NCBI GenBank assembly: GCA_020634245.1
Contig: JACKCC010000008.1
Span: 310,001-374,000, forward strand
DNA from: Ardenticatenaceae bacterium
GTDB taxonomy: Bacteria > Chloroflexota > Anaerolineae > Promineifilales > Promineifilaceae
Direction of reading: 5' to 3'
Length of the DNA: 64,000 bases
A program made the translations under genes and the position numbers. The notes under the pieces were generated by a model, which was given only the letters and a program-made list of their open reading frames with translations, searched no databases and had not been told where the DNA came from. Of the stretch, positions 17,259 to 26,026 are shown piece by piece. Numbering within the stretch: the stretch's first letter is position 1; every line of letters begins with the position of its first letter.

Positions 17259-17325
17259 AGCGGGGATTAAGGGATTTAGGGATTTTCCTGAATCTCATCC
17301 ACTCATCCTGTAATCCCCGCTTTTT
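17259..17325 (+). terminator. Terminator-like hairpin inside the cox operon
   Basis: Perfect 11-base arms AGCGGGGATTA and TAATCCCCGCT, 41 bases apart, followed by TTTT, between coxA and coxD. It could lower expression of the downstream small subunits or stabilise the upstream message. Confidence 0.55.
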
Positions 17326-17338
17326 CAGGAGAATCACA

Positions 17339-17545
17339 ATGGAACAAAAGAAAAAGAGCGCGTTACAGCAAGGGATGGCGGTTTTGATTGGGCTGGCGGT
17401 TTTAACGGCCGTTGAGTACAGCATCAGCCTTCTCGAATTCTCTACCATAGCCCTGTTCGTCGTCAGTTTAATAAAAGCCGGATTGATCATGAACTTCTTC
17501 ATGCAAATGACATCACTCTGGTCACAAGAAGGAGGCAAGCACTAA
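17339..17545 (+). CDS. coxD: Cytochrome c oxidase subunit IV
   Basis: A 68-residue membrane protein with two predicted helices (GMAVLIGLAVLTAVEYSISL and ALFVVSLIKAGLIMNFFMQM). The VLTAVEY and KAGLIMNFFM segments are typical of the small bacterial subunit IV (COX4_pro/CyoD-like family), which stabilises the complex. Start ATG 17339 after CAGGAGAATCACA. Its TAA overlaps the coxC ATG by one base (TAATG), so translation is coupled. Confidence 0.88.
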   Translation: MEQKKKSALQQGMAVLIGLAVLTAVEYSISLLEFSTIALFVVSLIKAGLIMNFFMQMTSLWSQEGGKH

Positions 17546-18114
17546 TGAGCGCCGTTACTACATCGCGAGCTGAATACCAACAAGAATTGGACAACAATAA
17601 GTTGGGACTCTGGTTGTTCTTCATCTCTGAAGCCTTTATGTTCGCCGGTTTACTCACCACCCGCTTTTATCTCTGGGGCGGCACCCGGCCTGATCTGAAT
17701 CAAGGTGTGGCGTTGGCTGTCACTTCTATCTTGTTGTTGAGCAGCTTCTTCATGAACCGGGCTGAAGTCATGATTGCCCATGATGATCGCAAGGGGATGA
17801 TGAACAATTTGCTGGTAACGGCCGTGCTCGGCATCGCCTTTCTCGTTGGCGTCGTCGGTTTTGAATGGCAGGGCCACATTCGCCCCACCGACGGCGCTTA
17901 TGGGGCTGTCCTCTACGGCATGACCGGCATGCACGCCCTGCACGTCGTCAGCGGCATTGTGTTTATTTTGATTGTGTGGAATAACGGCCGTAAAGGCAGC
18001 TACTCCGCCGACCGTCACTGGGGCGTCCACGCCTGCGCTCTCTGGTGGCACTACGTCGATCTGGTTTGGGTCTTCTTTTATCCCGCCCTATACCTCATCG
18101 GCACAGTCCATTAA
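17545..18114 (+). CDS. coxC: Cytochrome c oxidase subunit III
   Basis: A 189-residue membrane protein with five predicted helices. LGLWLFFISEAFMFAGLL, GMTGMHALHVVSG and the closing HWGVHACALWWHYVDLVWVF match subunit III signatures (LGxWxFLxSE, GxHxxHV, WHFVDxVW). It belongs to the short, five-helix type. Coupled to coxD by a TAATG overlap. Subunit III stabilises the catalytic subunit and the oxygen path. The next gene starts 26 bases later with its own strong ribosome site, so it may be part of the same transcript. Confidence 0.95.
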   Translation: MSAVTTSRAEYQQELDNNKLGLWLFFISEAFMFAGLLTTRFYLWGGTRPDLNQGVALAVTSILLLSSFFMNRAEVMIAHDDRKGMMNNLLVTAVLGIAFLVGVVGFEWQGHIRPTDGAYGAVLYGMTGMHALHVVSGIVFILIVWNNGRKGSYSADRHWGVHACALWWHYVDLVWVFFYPALYLIGTVH

Positions 18115-18140
18115 TTTCTTCCCAAAGGAGGTGTCCACCC

Positions 18141-21100
18141 ATGAAGAAAGTTTTAACACTAATCGTATTTTTGTTATTGGCAGCTTTAATCATCAGTGGC
18201 TGCGGCGGCAGTTTGCCCGAACTCCCAACCCGGACCCCGGAAGCCAACGCCCCCGATCCCATGTCCGATTTGGATGTGAAGCAAGAATCCGGCCAGGCCG
18301 ATCCGCCACCGCCGCCCCCCGATCCAGGGCCATCTGATCCGCCAATTGAGCCGGCAGCCATGCCGTCTGGCATGAGCTCTGCCGGTGGCGCAGCCAAAGC
18401 CGTTGACTTAATTGGGGCCTGGGTGCAAGCCGACGCACCAGAAACCGAACCCTTCGACTACACCGGCTATGATGGCAACCTCCACCAGGGCACATTCGAA
18501 GCCGACATCCAGCCTCTCTTCACCACCAATGGCCTCTGGTTTGATGGCTCCCAGGCCTGCACCGGCTGCCACTTCGCCAACAGCGAAGCCTCCTACCACG
18601 AGATGGATTTGAGCAGCTATGCCGGTATCATGTCCGGTGGCGATGTCCTCTCCGCTCCCCCCGGCGTCCCCATCCTCGGTCAAACTGAAGTCGGCGCGGC
18701 CGATTTCAACTGGGCCGATTCCAAGCTGCGCGCCCGCCTGCGCAACAACCGCATGCCTCCCGGCTGGGAATTCGACATCACTGAAGAAAATCGCGACGGC
18801 CCGACATTGGATGTCAACGGCACAGAAGTCCGTGCCGTAGATTTGATTGGAACCTGGGTCGAAGCAGGCGCACCGGAATTTGACGCCTTTGGTGAATATG
18901 GCGCGACGTTTGAAGCCAATGTCCTGCCGCTCTTCACCGAGAACGGCGCCTGGTATGAAGGGTCGCAGGCCTGCATTGGCTGTCACTTCGCCAACAGCGA
19001 AGCTTCCTACCACGAGATGGATTTGAGCAGTTATGCCGGTATCATGACCGGCGGTGATGCGCTTTCGGCTCCGCCCGGTGTACCTATCCTCGGCCAGAGT
19101 GAATTCGGTGCCGCCGATTTTGATTGGGAGCATTCCAAGCTGCGCGAACGGCTGCGCAACAACCGTATGCCCCCCGGTGTCGCTTTTGATATTACTGAGG
19201 AAAATCGGGATGGCCCCTGGGTGCTGCACGGTAAACGAATTGAGGATATCGAGGCCGCGATGGCTGCTGGCGCAATGGACACAACAATGGCAACCGGCCA
19301 GACTCCAACCTCCGTTACGACGACGACAACGACAACTATTACCGAGCCGGACGGAACCACCACAACGACCACAACGACCACTACTACTAATTACGGCGAA
19401 GTTTCCGCAGCCAGCAGTGGTGAAACCACCGGAGCTTGCGGCATCCACGCGGTCGATTTGATTGGCGCCTGGGTGGAAGCCGGCGCACCGGAAATGGATC
19501 AGTTTGCCTACGTTTCTGTCGATGGCAACGATTGTTCTGGAACATTTGAAACTGACATCCAACCCCTCTTCACCACCAATGGTCTCTGGTTTGATGGTTC
19601 CCAGGCCTGCACCGGCTGCCACTTCGCCAACAGCGAAGCCTCCTACCACGAGATGGATTTGAGCAGCTATGCCGGTATCATGTCCGGTGGCGATGTCCTC
19701 TCCGCTCCCCCCGGCGTCCCCATCCTCGGTCAAACTGAAGTCGGCACGGCCGATTTCAACTGGGCCGATTCCAAACTGCGCGCCCGCCTGCGCAACAACC
19801 GCATGCCTCCCGGCTGGGAATTCGACATCACTGAAGAAAATCGCGACGGTCTAACCCTGGATGTGAACGGTAAAGAAGTCCGCGCCGTTGACCTTATCGG
19901 GGCCTGGGTCGAAGCGGGCGCACCGGAATTTGACACCTTTGGTGAATATGGCGCGACGTTTGAAGCCAATGTCCTGCCGCTCTTCACCGAGAACGGCGCC
20001 TGGTATGAAGGGTCGCAGGCCTGCATTGGCTGTCACTTCGCCAACAGCGAAGCTTCCTACCACGAGATGGATTTGAGCACGTATGAAGGCATTTTGACTG
20101 GCGCTGACGCCCTATCCAGCCCGCCCGGCGTGCCTATTCTAGGACACAGCGCAGTTGGGGCTACCGATTTCGATTGGGAGAACTCCAAGCTGCGCGAACG
20201 GCTGCGCAACAACCGCATGCCCCCCGGTGTCGCTTTTGATATTACTGAAGAAAATCGGGACGGCCCGCTGGTAGAACATGGTGTCCGACTGGATGCAAAA
20301 CCGGAGCCTACGGCAGCAGCCGGCCCAATGGCTGTGTCGGAAGGTGGACAGTGTGAGATAACGGCCGTTGACCTCATCGGTGCCTGGGTCGAGGCTGGTG
20401 CGCCTGAGATGGATGCCTTCACCTTCACTGCCCTGGACGGAGCGGATTGCTCTGGAACGTTTGATAACGACATCCAGCCGCTCTTCACCACCAATGGTCT
20501 CTGGTTTGATGGCTCCCAGGCCTGCACCGGCTGCCACTTCGCCAACAGCGAAGCCTCCTACCACGAGATGGATTTGAGCAGCTATGCCGGTATCATGTCC
20601 GGTGGCGATGTCCTCTCCGCTCCCCCCGGCGTCCCCATCCTCGGTCAAACTGAAGTCGGCACGGCCGATTTCAACTGGGCCGATTCCAAACTGCGCGCCC
20701 GCCTGCGCAACAACCGCATGCCTCCCGGCTGGGAATTCGACATTACCGAGGAAAACCGTGACGGCCCGACATTGGATGTCAACGGCACAGAAGTCCGCGC
20801 CGTTGACCTTATCGGAGCCTGGGTCGAAGCGGGCGCACCGGAATTTGACGCCTTTGGTGAATATGGCGCGACGTTTGAAGCCAATGTCCTGCCGCTCTTC
20901 ACCGAGAACGGCACCTGGTATGAAGGGTCGCAGGCCTGCATTGGCTGTCACTTCGCCAACAGCGAGGCTTCCTACCACGAAATGGATTTGAGCAGTTATG
21001 CCGGTATCATGACCGGCGGTGATGCGCTTTCGGCTCCGCCCGGTGTGCCTATCCTCGGCCAGAGTGAATTCGGTGCCGCCGATTTTGATTGGGAGCATTC

Positions 21101-21206
21101 CAAGCTACGCGAACGGCTGCGCAACAACCGCATGCCCCCCGGTGTCGCTTTTGATATTACTGAGGAAAATCGGGATGGTCCGGTTGTTCTGGCAGGGACG
21201 AAGTAA
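18141..21206 (+). CDS. Six-module heme c lipoprotein built from three duplicated pairs
   Basis: A 1021-residue lipoprotein (MKKVLTLIVFLLLAAL, lipobox ISGC, Pro/Asp-rich linker). Six modules of about 150 residues follow, each with one heme site, alternating CTGCHFANSEASYHEMDLSS and CIGCHFANSEASYHEMDLSS types, then NNRMPPG (distal Met candidate), ITEENRDG and AVDLIGAWVEAGAPE. Thr-rich linkers lie between pairs (one run of more than ten Thr). Start ATG 18141 is chosen over 18045 because AAAGGAGGTG precedes it and the earlier start would overlap coxC. Inferred: a surface or periplasmic six-heme electron relay, perhaps delivering electrons to the adjacent oxidase. Confidence 0.92.
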   Translation: MKKVLTLIVFLLLAALIISGCGGSLPELPTRTPEANAPDPMSDLDVKQESGQADPPPPPPDPGPSDPPIEPAAMPSGMSSAGGAAKAVDLIGAWVQADAPETEPFDYTGYDGNLHQGTFEADIQPLFTTNGLWFDGSQACTGCHFANSEASYHEMDLSSYAGIMSGGDVLSAPPGVPILGQTEVGAADFNWADSKLRARLRNNRMPPGWEFDITEENRDGPTLDVNGTEVRAVDLIGTWVEAGAPEFDAFGEYGATFEANVLPLFTENGAWYEGSQACIGCHFANSEASYHEMDLSSYAGIMTGGDALSAPPGVPILGQSEFGAADFDWEHSKLRERLRNNRMPPGVAFDITEENRDGPWVLHGKRIEDIEAAMAAGAMDTTMATGQTPTSVTTTTTTTITEPDGTTTTTTTTTTTNYGEVSAASSGETTGACGIHAVDLIGAWVEAGAPEMDQFAYVSVDGNDCSGTFETDIQPLFTTNGLWFDGSQACTGCHFANSEASYHEMDLSSYAGIMSGGDVLSAPPGVPILGQTEVGTADFNWADSKLRARLRNNRMPPGWEFDITEENRDGLTLDVNGKEVRAVDLIGAWVEAGAPEFDTFGEYGATFEANVLPLFTENGAWYEGSQACIGCHFANSEASYHEMDLSTYEGILTGADALSSPPGVPILGHSAVGATDFDWENSKLRERLRNNRMPPGVAFDITEENRDGPLVEHGVRLDAKPEPTAAAGPMAVSEGGQCEITAVDLIGAWVEAGAPEMDAFTFTALDGADCSGTFDNDIQPLFTTNGLWFDGSQACTGCHFANSEASYHEMDLSSYAGIMSGGDVLSAPPGVPILGQTEVGTADFNWADSKLRARLRNNRMPPGWEFDITEENRDGPTLDVNGTEVRAVDLIGAWVEAGAPEFDAFGEYGATFEANVLPLFTENGTWYEGSQACIGCHFANSEASYHEMDLSSYAGIMTGGDALSAPPGVPILGQSEFGAADFDWEHSKLRERLRNNRMPPGVAFDITEENRDGPVVLAGTK
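18481..21190 (+). repeat. Long near-identical DNA repeats inside the six-heme gene
   Basis: Segments around 18481-18800, 19540-19850 and 20455-20770 are almost identical to each other, and so are those around 18850-19200, 19910-20250 and 20825-21170. Runs of well over 80 identical bases occur in all copies (for example around the CTGCH codons at 18557, 19608 and 20517). Spacing is about 1050 and 910 bases. Synonymous sites are identical too, pointing to recent duplication or ongoing gene conversion. Confidence 0.9.
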
Positions 21207-21230
21207 TCGTTTCTGGCTGAATTGAAGCAA

Positions 21231-21264
21231 AAAAGGGCGATGCGTTTAGGCGCATCGCCCTTTT
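21231..21264. terminator. Bidirectional terminator between convergent genes
   Basis: Perfect 14-base stem AAAAGGGCGATGCG / CGCATCGCCCTTTT with loop TTTAGG; A-run on one side and T-run on the other, so it serves the plus gene ending at 21206 and the minus gene ending at 21291. Confidence 0.92.
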
Positions 21265-21290
21265 AGTTTGTGTGTGGGCTTGTTTGCCGG

Positions 21291-22538
21291 TTATGGATTG
21301 AGGGAGTAGGCGTGGATCATGCCGTCGGCATCACCCAGGAAAAGCCAGCCATCTTGAACGGCTGGGTTGGTACGGGCGGCGAGGATGCCGGTAGCATATT
21401 GCCATCGTTGACGGCCGTTCCCCATCTCCAGAGCAAAAATATCCCCTTGCTGCGTCAAAAAATAAAGGGTGTCATCTACCGGAACTGGCGCGCCCAGAAC
21501 GTAATTGAATGTCCCTTCGGGGATGTTAAACTGCCAGATAGGCATGCCGTCGGCCACATTTTGGGCATGAACAATGGTGTTGGCCGAGCCAAAATAGATG
21601 GCATCGCCCGCGCCAGAGAGAGAGGGAACCCAGTTGCCGGTATCGCGCCGCCAGAGCATTTGCCCGTTAGCGGCGGCTACGCCAATGGTAAAATCTTGAT
21701 AGGCGATGTAAGCAACGGCCGTTTCCGTGGCGTACAACTGTTTGGGATATCCATCCAACGATTCGTAAACCCATTTTTCGCGGCCATCGACAGCAGAGAG
21801 CGCATACAAACGCATCGGGCCGCCTTCATCCGCATCTACCTCTGCCTGATAGCTGCCGCCGATATAAACCGTGTCGCCGGCGCGGGTAGGCGTTTGCAGG
21901 ATGTAGTTGTTGGTTGTGAACGACCACAATTCCGTACCGTCGTCGGGATTGAGGGCAAACAATTTGGCCTGTCCCTGGGGATTAGCCGTTAAGCCCGGCC
22001 CAACAAATGTAGTAGGCACGTAAAGAACACCATCGGCCATGTAAAGCGGCGTTTGGGCGTTGATGCCCAGCTCTTTTTGCCAGCGCACATCGCCAGTGCC
22101 CGCGTCCAGCGCCACTATCTGCCCGCCCTCGATGCCGATGAAAAATGAACGGCCGTCACTGGCATAGGCCCGATCCCAGATCCGTTCAACCGGAGCGTAT
22201 TGCCAGCGCAGTGTGCCATCGGCGATGTTAACGGCCGTTACCGGTCCACCGACCGGCACTGCAATCACTACCTCGCTCACGGGCAGCGGCGGATGGTTGA
22301 TGGCGTCGCCGACATCGTAAGTCCAGGCCAGGGTCAGGGGATCAGTGGATTGGGGTACGGTCGTAGCCAGTTCAATTGTTGGTTCGGGAACAAGTGTGGA
22401 GGGAACGGCCGTGTCTACCATCACAGCAGTCTCTTCCATATCTGGCGCAGCCACCGGTTGACTACAACCTATACTCAACAAACCAACGAACCAACTAACA
22501 ACCAACAACCAACCACTAGCTGCCAATTTCAAACGCAT
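21291..22538 (-). CDS. PQQ-type beta-propeller lipoprotein (second of a pair)
   Basis: A 415-residue lipoprotein (lipobox SIGC at the end of MRLKLAASGWLLVVSWFVGL...). The body has repeated blades of the PQQ/pyrrolo-quinoline WD-like type: ADGTLRWQYAP, AGTGDVRWQKE, PDDGTELWSF, VDGREKWVYES, ANGQMLWRRD, ADGMPIWQF, GNGRQRWQY. Such propellers act as scaffolds (BamB-like) or, with cofactor, as dehydrogenases; catalytic PQQ ligands are not evident here, so binding or scaffolding is more likely. The start at 22538 has AAGGGGGA upstream; it overlaps the end of the upstream propeller gene by 23 bases. Confidence 0.9.
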   Translation of the reverse strand: MRLKLAASGWLLVVSWFVGLLSIGCSQPVAAPDMEETAVMVDTAVPSTLVPEPTIELATTVPQSTDPLTLAWTYDVGDAINHPPLPVSEVVIAVPVGGPVTAVNIADGTLRWQYAPVERIWDRAYASDGRSFFIGIEGGQIVALDAGTGDVRWQKELGINAQTPLYMADGVLYVPTTFVGPGLTANPQGQAKLFALNPDDGTELWSFTTNNYILQTPTRAGDTVYIGGSYQAEVDADEGGPMRLYALSAVDGREKWVYESLDGYPKQLYATETAVAYIAYQDFTIGVAAANGQMLWRRDTGNWVPSLSGAGDAIYFGSANTIVHAQNVADGMPIWQFNIPEGTFNYVLGAPVPVDDTLYFLTQQGDIFALEMGNGRQRWQYATGILAARTNPAVQDGWLFLGDADGMIHAYSLNP

Positions 22539-23727
22539 ACAATCCCCCTTCCGCATCCCCCATGATATAAAGATTCTCAAACAACGCGCCGCCTACCCGA
22601 ATTGACAGGCCAGTTTCCAAATGCGCTTCCTGCTGTCCATCAGCCATACGCAGGCCGTAAATATCACCGGTCACCGCATTCAGCCAGATCGTACCCCCAA
22701 AAACGAGCGGCTGGCCAATCTGGTTAAGCGAATCCAGGTCAATAGACGTTTCCCAAAGCAGATTACCGCTGGCCGCATCCAGGGCGTGGAAGCGCTCGTC
22801 GCCAGTGCCCAGGTAAAAGACGCCATCGGCCAGCACCGGGAACTGCATCCAGTAGCTGGGACCGAAATTCCAGACAGGTTCGCCATCAGCCAGATTGAGT
22901 GCCTGGATGATTTCGCTGCGTCCGGCAAAGGCGACGACCTCATCGGAGGCAATGAGCCAGCGAATCAGGCCATCATCCGATTCATGCACCCATACAATAT
23001 CGCCGGACGTTTTGTCGAAGGCATAAATGCGATTGGGACTGTTGTAGTCGCTGCTGCTTTCGTTTTCTTCATCAGCCAGGTCAGTGCCACCGGTAATGAC
23101 CAAATTGTCGGCAACGATGGGACGACGCAGAATGTAGTTTTCGGTAGTCGCCTCCCACAAAATATCGCCGGAGTCCGCATCCAGGGCAAACAGCGCCGCC
23201 TGCCCTTCGTAATCGTTGGGTGTGCCGGTACCGACCCAGGTGGTGGGTACATAGAGGATGCCATCTTCTATTGCCGGGCGCGATTGAACTTCGATGCCCA
23301 GTTCGGTTGTCCATAAGGGCTGGCCGTTGGCCGCGCCAACGCAGGTAATCAATCCGCCTTCCAGCCCGGCGCACACTTTGTCTTTGGCCACACGCAGGGA
23401 AGCGTCCCATAAACGGCCGTTTTCCGGCCTTAATTCCCATATTTTTTGACCGGTCGCCGCATCAAGGGCATGAACTGTACCATCGGCGGTGGCGACAAAG
23501 ACACGGCCGTTCCACACCATCGGGGTAACGTTCACTGCATCGCTCAACCGGGTTTGCCAGATTGGTATTGCCATAGAAGGGGATAAAGATACAGCCGTTT
23601 CCCGCGTAATTTCCACAGTTGTATGGCTGTTCACCGTTGGCGTAATCACCAATTCAGGCTCAGAACACGCCGCCAGGCTACTAACAATTAAAAGCATCAA
23701 AGAAATAAACAGCATCCACTTTTGCAC
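22516..23727 (-). CDS. PQQ-type beta-propeller lipoprotein (first of a pair)
   Basis: A 403-residue lipoprotein (MQKWMLFISLMLLIVSSLAAC, lipobox LAAC) with propeller blades like those of the next gene: ATGQKIWELRP, ANGQPLWTTEL, ADSGDILWEAT, TSGDIVWVHES, ADGEPVWNF, ASGNLLWETS. The two proteins are paralogues in one operon, with matching phrases such as GILYVPTTWVG / GVLYVPTTFVG and NYILRRPIVAD / NYILQTPTRAG. No enzyme motif is visible. Possible roles: outer-surface assembly scaffold, or binding of a ligand such as a quinone cofactor or polysaccharide. Confidence 0.9.
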   Translation of the reverse strand: MQKWMLFISLMLLIVSSLAACSEPELVITPTVNSHTTVEITRETAVSLSPSMAIPIWQTRLSDAVNVTPMVWNGRVFVATADGTVHALDAATGQKIWELRPENGRLWDASLRVAKDKVCAGLEGGLITCVGAANGQPLWTTELGIEVQSRPAIEDGILYVPTTWVGTGTPNDYEGQAALFALDADSGDILWEATTENYILRRPIVADNLVITGGTDLADEENESSSDYNSPNRIYAFDKTSGDIVWVHESDDGLIRWLIASDEVVAFAGRSEIIQALNLADGEPVWNFGPSYWMQFPVLADGVFYLGTGDERFHALDAASGNLLWETSIDLDSLNQIGQPLVFGGTIWLNAVTGDIYGLRMADGQQEAHLETGLSIRVGGALFENLYIMGDAEGGLYAFEIGS

Positions 23728-24010
23728 AACAACACCTTTGCATGAAATCAGACGAAATGCTCCCCAACAATCACTACAATGCCCACAACAAACCTGTAGA
23801 ATTTTACCCGACTTTTGCGCCTGAAAGAATTGGGATTTGTTGAGTTCAAAAATCGGAAAACCAACTGTAAGTAAACTTGTAATAATAAACCGTTATTTTG
23901 TACATTAATCAGAAGTGTAAGCCGTTCATGATAGGTCCTACCTGTTTTGTTGGACGCCAGTCTTGGGGAACGTGGGTATATTATTGTTGTTGGGAAAAAG
24001 AAATCAGCTT

Positions 24011-24403
24011 ATGAAGATTTTGCTTGTAGACGATCACATCTTATTCAGAGAAGGTCTCGCCAGTTTAATTGATGCTCAAGCCGAATTAACTGTCGTAGGG
24101 TTTGCCGGGTCAGTCAAGGATGCCCTCTCACAAACAGAAAATCTACAACCCGAGCTGGTTTTGATGGATTTCAATTTACCGGATGGTGATGGCCTCCATT
24201 ACGTCAGCCAAATTTCGGATCAATATTCAGAAACCAAAGTTGTCTTTTTAGTAACCAATGATGATGAAATACTCCGGCTCGAAACAATTGACGACCATAC
24301 AGTTGGCTATTTACGCAAAAACACTCCTGTAAACGATCTTCTGAGTTATATCCATAATTTACGCGGCGAAACCTCTTTTTCTCACTCAACCATCGACGGC
24401 TAA
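24011..24403 (+). CDS. Receiver-only response regulator
   Basis: A 130-residue protein consisting of a single receiver domain of NarL type: DDH at 7-9, phosphoacceptor Asp53 (LVLMDFNLPDGDG) and Lys in YLRKNTP. The LuxR-type DNA-binding domain that normally follows is absent; about 15 residues after the receiver the frame stops and a terminator follows. Either a genuine single-domain regulator (CheY-like relay) or a truncated NarL-type protein. Start MKILLVDDH at 24011 chosen by alignment; the ribosome site is weak (GGGAAAAAG). Confidence 0.85.
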   Translation: MKILLVDDHILFREGLASLIDAQAELTVVGFAGSVKDALSQTENLQPELVLMDFNLPDGDGLHYVSQISDQYSETKVVFLVTNDDEILRLETIDDHTVGYLRKNTPVNDLLSYIHNLRGETSFSHSTIDG

Positions 24404-24437
24404 AAACATATTTACTCGCTGAACAAATTGAATTTTC

Positions 24438-24468
24438 AAGGGATTGGCTATCTGGTCAATCCCTTTTT
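24438..24468 (+). terminator. Terminator after the receiver gene
   Basis: Stem AAGGGATTG / CAATCCCTT with a ten-base loop, followed by five T. Confidence 0.85.
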
Positions 24469-24713
24469 ATTTGATTTTTGGCCCACTGTAAACCGGACTT
24501 TTTACCAGCATTATCTTTGTGGCTTTTATAAAACCCAGGCATTGGGACACGGATTAACGCAGATGCACACAGATTTGATCAACATAAAGTGAAAAATCTG
24601 TATACAAAATCAAAAATTGTAAACATAATGTTACCAGAACAAGCCCAAACTGAAGCAAAATCGTTACTTTATTACAAGTTCTGCGTCTTGAATAATAATG
24701 CTCTGGATGCATC
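24469..24713. other. Non-coding stretch left of the IS
   Basis: AT-rich and without a convincing gene. It contains GGACACGGATTAACGCAGAT (24545), a phrase that recurs in dispersed repeats of many bacterial genomes, and the beginning of a 43-codon frame (ATG at 24628) that the IS interrupts. Confidence 0.4.
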
Positions 24714-24723
24714 GATCATTTTG
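24714..24723. repeat. Target-site duplication, left copy
   Basis: GATCATTTTG, identical to 26017-26026 on the other side of the IS. Confidence 0.93.
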
Positions 24724-26016
24724 CAGGACTTTTCCAAACTCATAAGAAAATAACTAGAAGAACCTCATTTTGTTACACTTGAGATTTTCCAAGACCACCA
24801 AGTAAACAAAAGAGGTTCATTACGAAGCATATCACATTTACAAACGAACAATTAGAAAACGTCGTTTTTGACCTGGGTGGCCTTTTTGAATTGTTCCAAC
24901 AGATCCCAGACACGCGAAAAGCGCAGGGGAAACTATACCCATTGCCATTTTTATTGTCAGCCATCTTGTTAGCCCGATTATCCGGTGAGCATACGCCGAC
25001 TGGCATTACCGCTTGGATTCGCTTACGCCGCTCGCTTTTGGTTGCGGTATTGCCAACGACACGATTTACGGCCCCATCCTTGAACACGATCCGACGCGTT
25101 CTGGATGAAGTCATATCAGCGGATGAATTGCATCGGATATTCCGCCAATTCTTGCATCTGAACTATGGCGGACAGCAAAGCGTCCTCATTACGATGGATG
25201 GCAAGACTTTGCGCGGCACAATTCCTGCGGGAAAAACACAGGGCGTTCATCTATTGGCCGCCTACTTGCCGGAAGAAGGGATTGTTTTGGCTCAAGTAGA
25301 GGTTGATAAGAAGGCAAAGGAAAACGAAATCAAGGCTGCGCCCAAATTGCTGCACCAACTCGACTTGAGAGGGCGGGTTGTCTCTGGAGATGCTATGTTC
25401 GCTCAACGGAAGTTGTCGGTGCAGATTATGGCTCAGGGTGGCGATTATCTTTGGTTTGTCAAAAGCAACCAGCCCCGTTTGCTAGGGGATGTCGAGCAAT
25501 TCTTTGTGCCGCCGCGCAAAGAGAAAGGATGGCACACGCCACCGCTGCCCCAAGGTATTGCCCAAGCGACAAATAAAACGCATGGTCGTTTGGAGCAGCG
25601 AACTATCACGGTAATGAGCGATGACACCCGCTTTATCAACTGGCCTGGATTGCGTCAGGTTTTCAAGCTGGAGAGAAAAGTGACAAAACTCTCCACTGGC
25701 AAATGTACCTACGAAGTTGTTTATGGCATTACTAGCGTTCCCCAGGAACGTGCCGATGCGTCCTGTTTGTTAGCGTGGACACGCCATCACTGGGGCATTG
25801 AAAATGGGTTACATTACCGTCGCGATGTCACGCTCAAGGAAGATGCAACCAGGATGTCAGGAACACCACAAGCCAGCGTAGTGGCTACAATTAACAACTT
25901 CATTGTCGGGTTAGCTGGCAAGCTTGGCTTCACAAATCTGCCAACCATGTTGCGTATGGCCAATGCCAAGATCAATTTCGCCCTTTACAATTATTTATGA
26001 GTTTGGAAAGGTCCTG
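24724..26016 (+). mobile_element. Complete ISAs1-family insertion sequence (1293 bp)
   Basis: Terminal inverted repeats of 22 bases with one mismatch: the left end (24724-24745) begins CAGGACTTTTCCAAACTCAT, the right end (25995-26016) read inward begins CAGGACCTTTCCAAACTCAT. Both ends are flanked by the 10-bp direct repeat GATCATTTTG. It carries one transposase gene. ISAs1-family elements are about this size and make 8-10 bp duplications. The element contains no ACGGCCGT octamer, unlike the DNA around it, which fits recent arrival from elsewhere. Confidence 0.95.
24891..26000 (+). CDS. ISAs1-family DDE transposase
   Basis: A transposase of at least 369 residues. Family signatures are clear: LPFLLSAILLARLSG, the first catalytic Asp in ITMDGKTLRGT, the block QGVHLLAAYLPEEGIVLAQ, EIKAAPKLL, then VVSGDAMFAQRKL (second Asp) with YLWFVKSNQP, and RHHWGIENGLHYRRDVTLKED (Glu region) near the end. 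The frame stays open upstream of the TTG at 24891; an ATT codon at 24819 with AGAGG before it could be the real start, adding 24 residues that look conserved in style. The stop overlaps the right inverted repeat. Appears intact. Confidence 0.92.
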   Translation: MFQQIPDTRKAQGKLYPLPFLLSAILLARLSGEHTPTGITAWIRLRRSLLVAVLPTTRFTAPSLNTIRRVLDEVISADELHRIFRQFLHLNYGGQQSVLITMDGKTLRGTIPAGKTQGVHLLAAYLPEEGIVLAQVEVDKKAKENEIKAAPKLLHQLDLRGRVVSGDAMFAQRKLSVQIMAQGGDYLWFVKSNQPRLLGDVEQFFVPPRKEKGWHTPPLPQGIAQATNKTHGRLEQRTITVMSDDTRFINWPGLRQVFKLERKVTKLSTGKCTYEVVYGITSVPQERADASCLLAWTRHHWGIENGLHYRRDVTLKEDATRMSGTPQASVVATINNFIVGLAGKLGFTNLPTMLRMANAKINFALYNYL

Positions 26017-26026
26017 GATCATTTTG
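26017..26026. repeat. Target-site duplication, right copy
   Basis: GATCATTTTG, identical to 24714-24723. Confidence 0.93.

Noticed and set aside
18045..18140. Upstream start of the six-heme lipoprotein
   Set aside because: Would overlap coxC and lacks a lipoprotein signal; the ATG at 18141 has AAAGGAGG and a lipobox.
18408..21098. Long open frames antisense to the six-heme gene
   Set aside because: Repetitive mirror of a repeat-rich gene; no start signals, and coding character clearly follows the heme frame.
24545..24576. Promoter or tRNA-like element
   Set aside because: Only a phrase of a common dispersed repeat; no cloverleaf or promoter layout.
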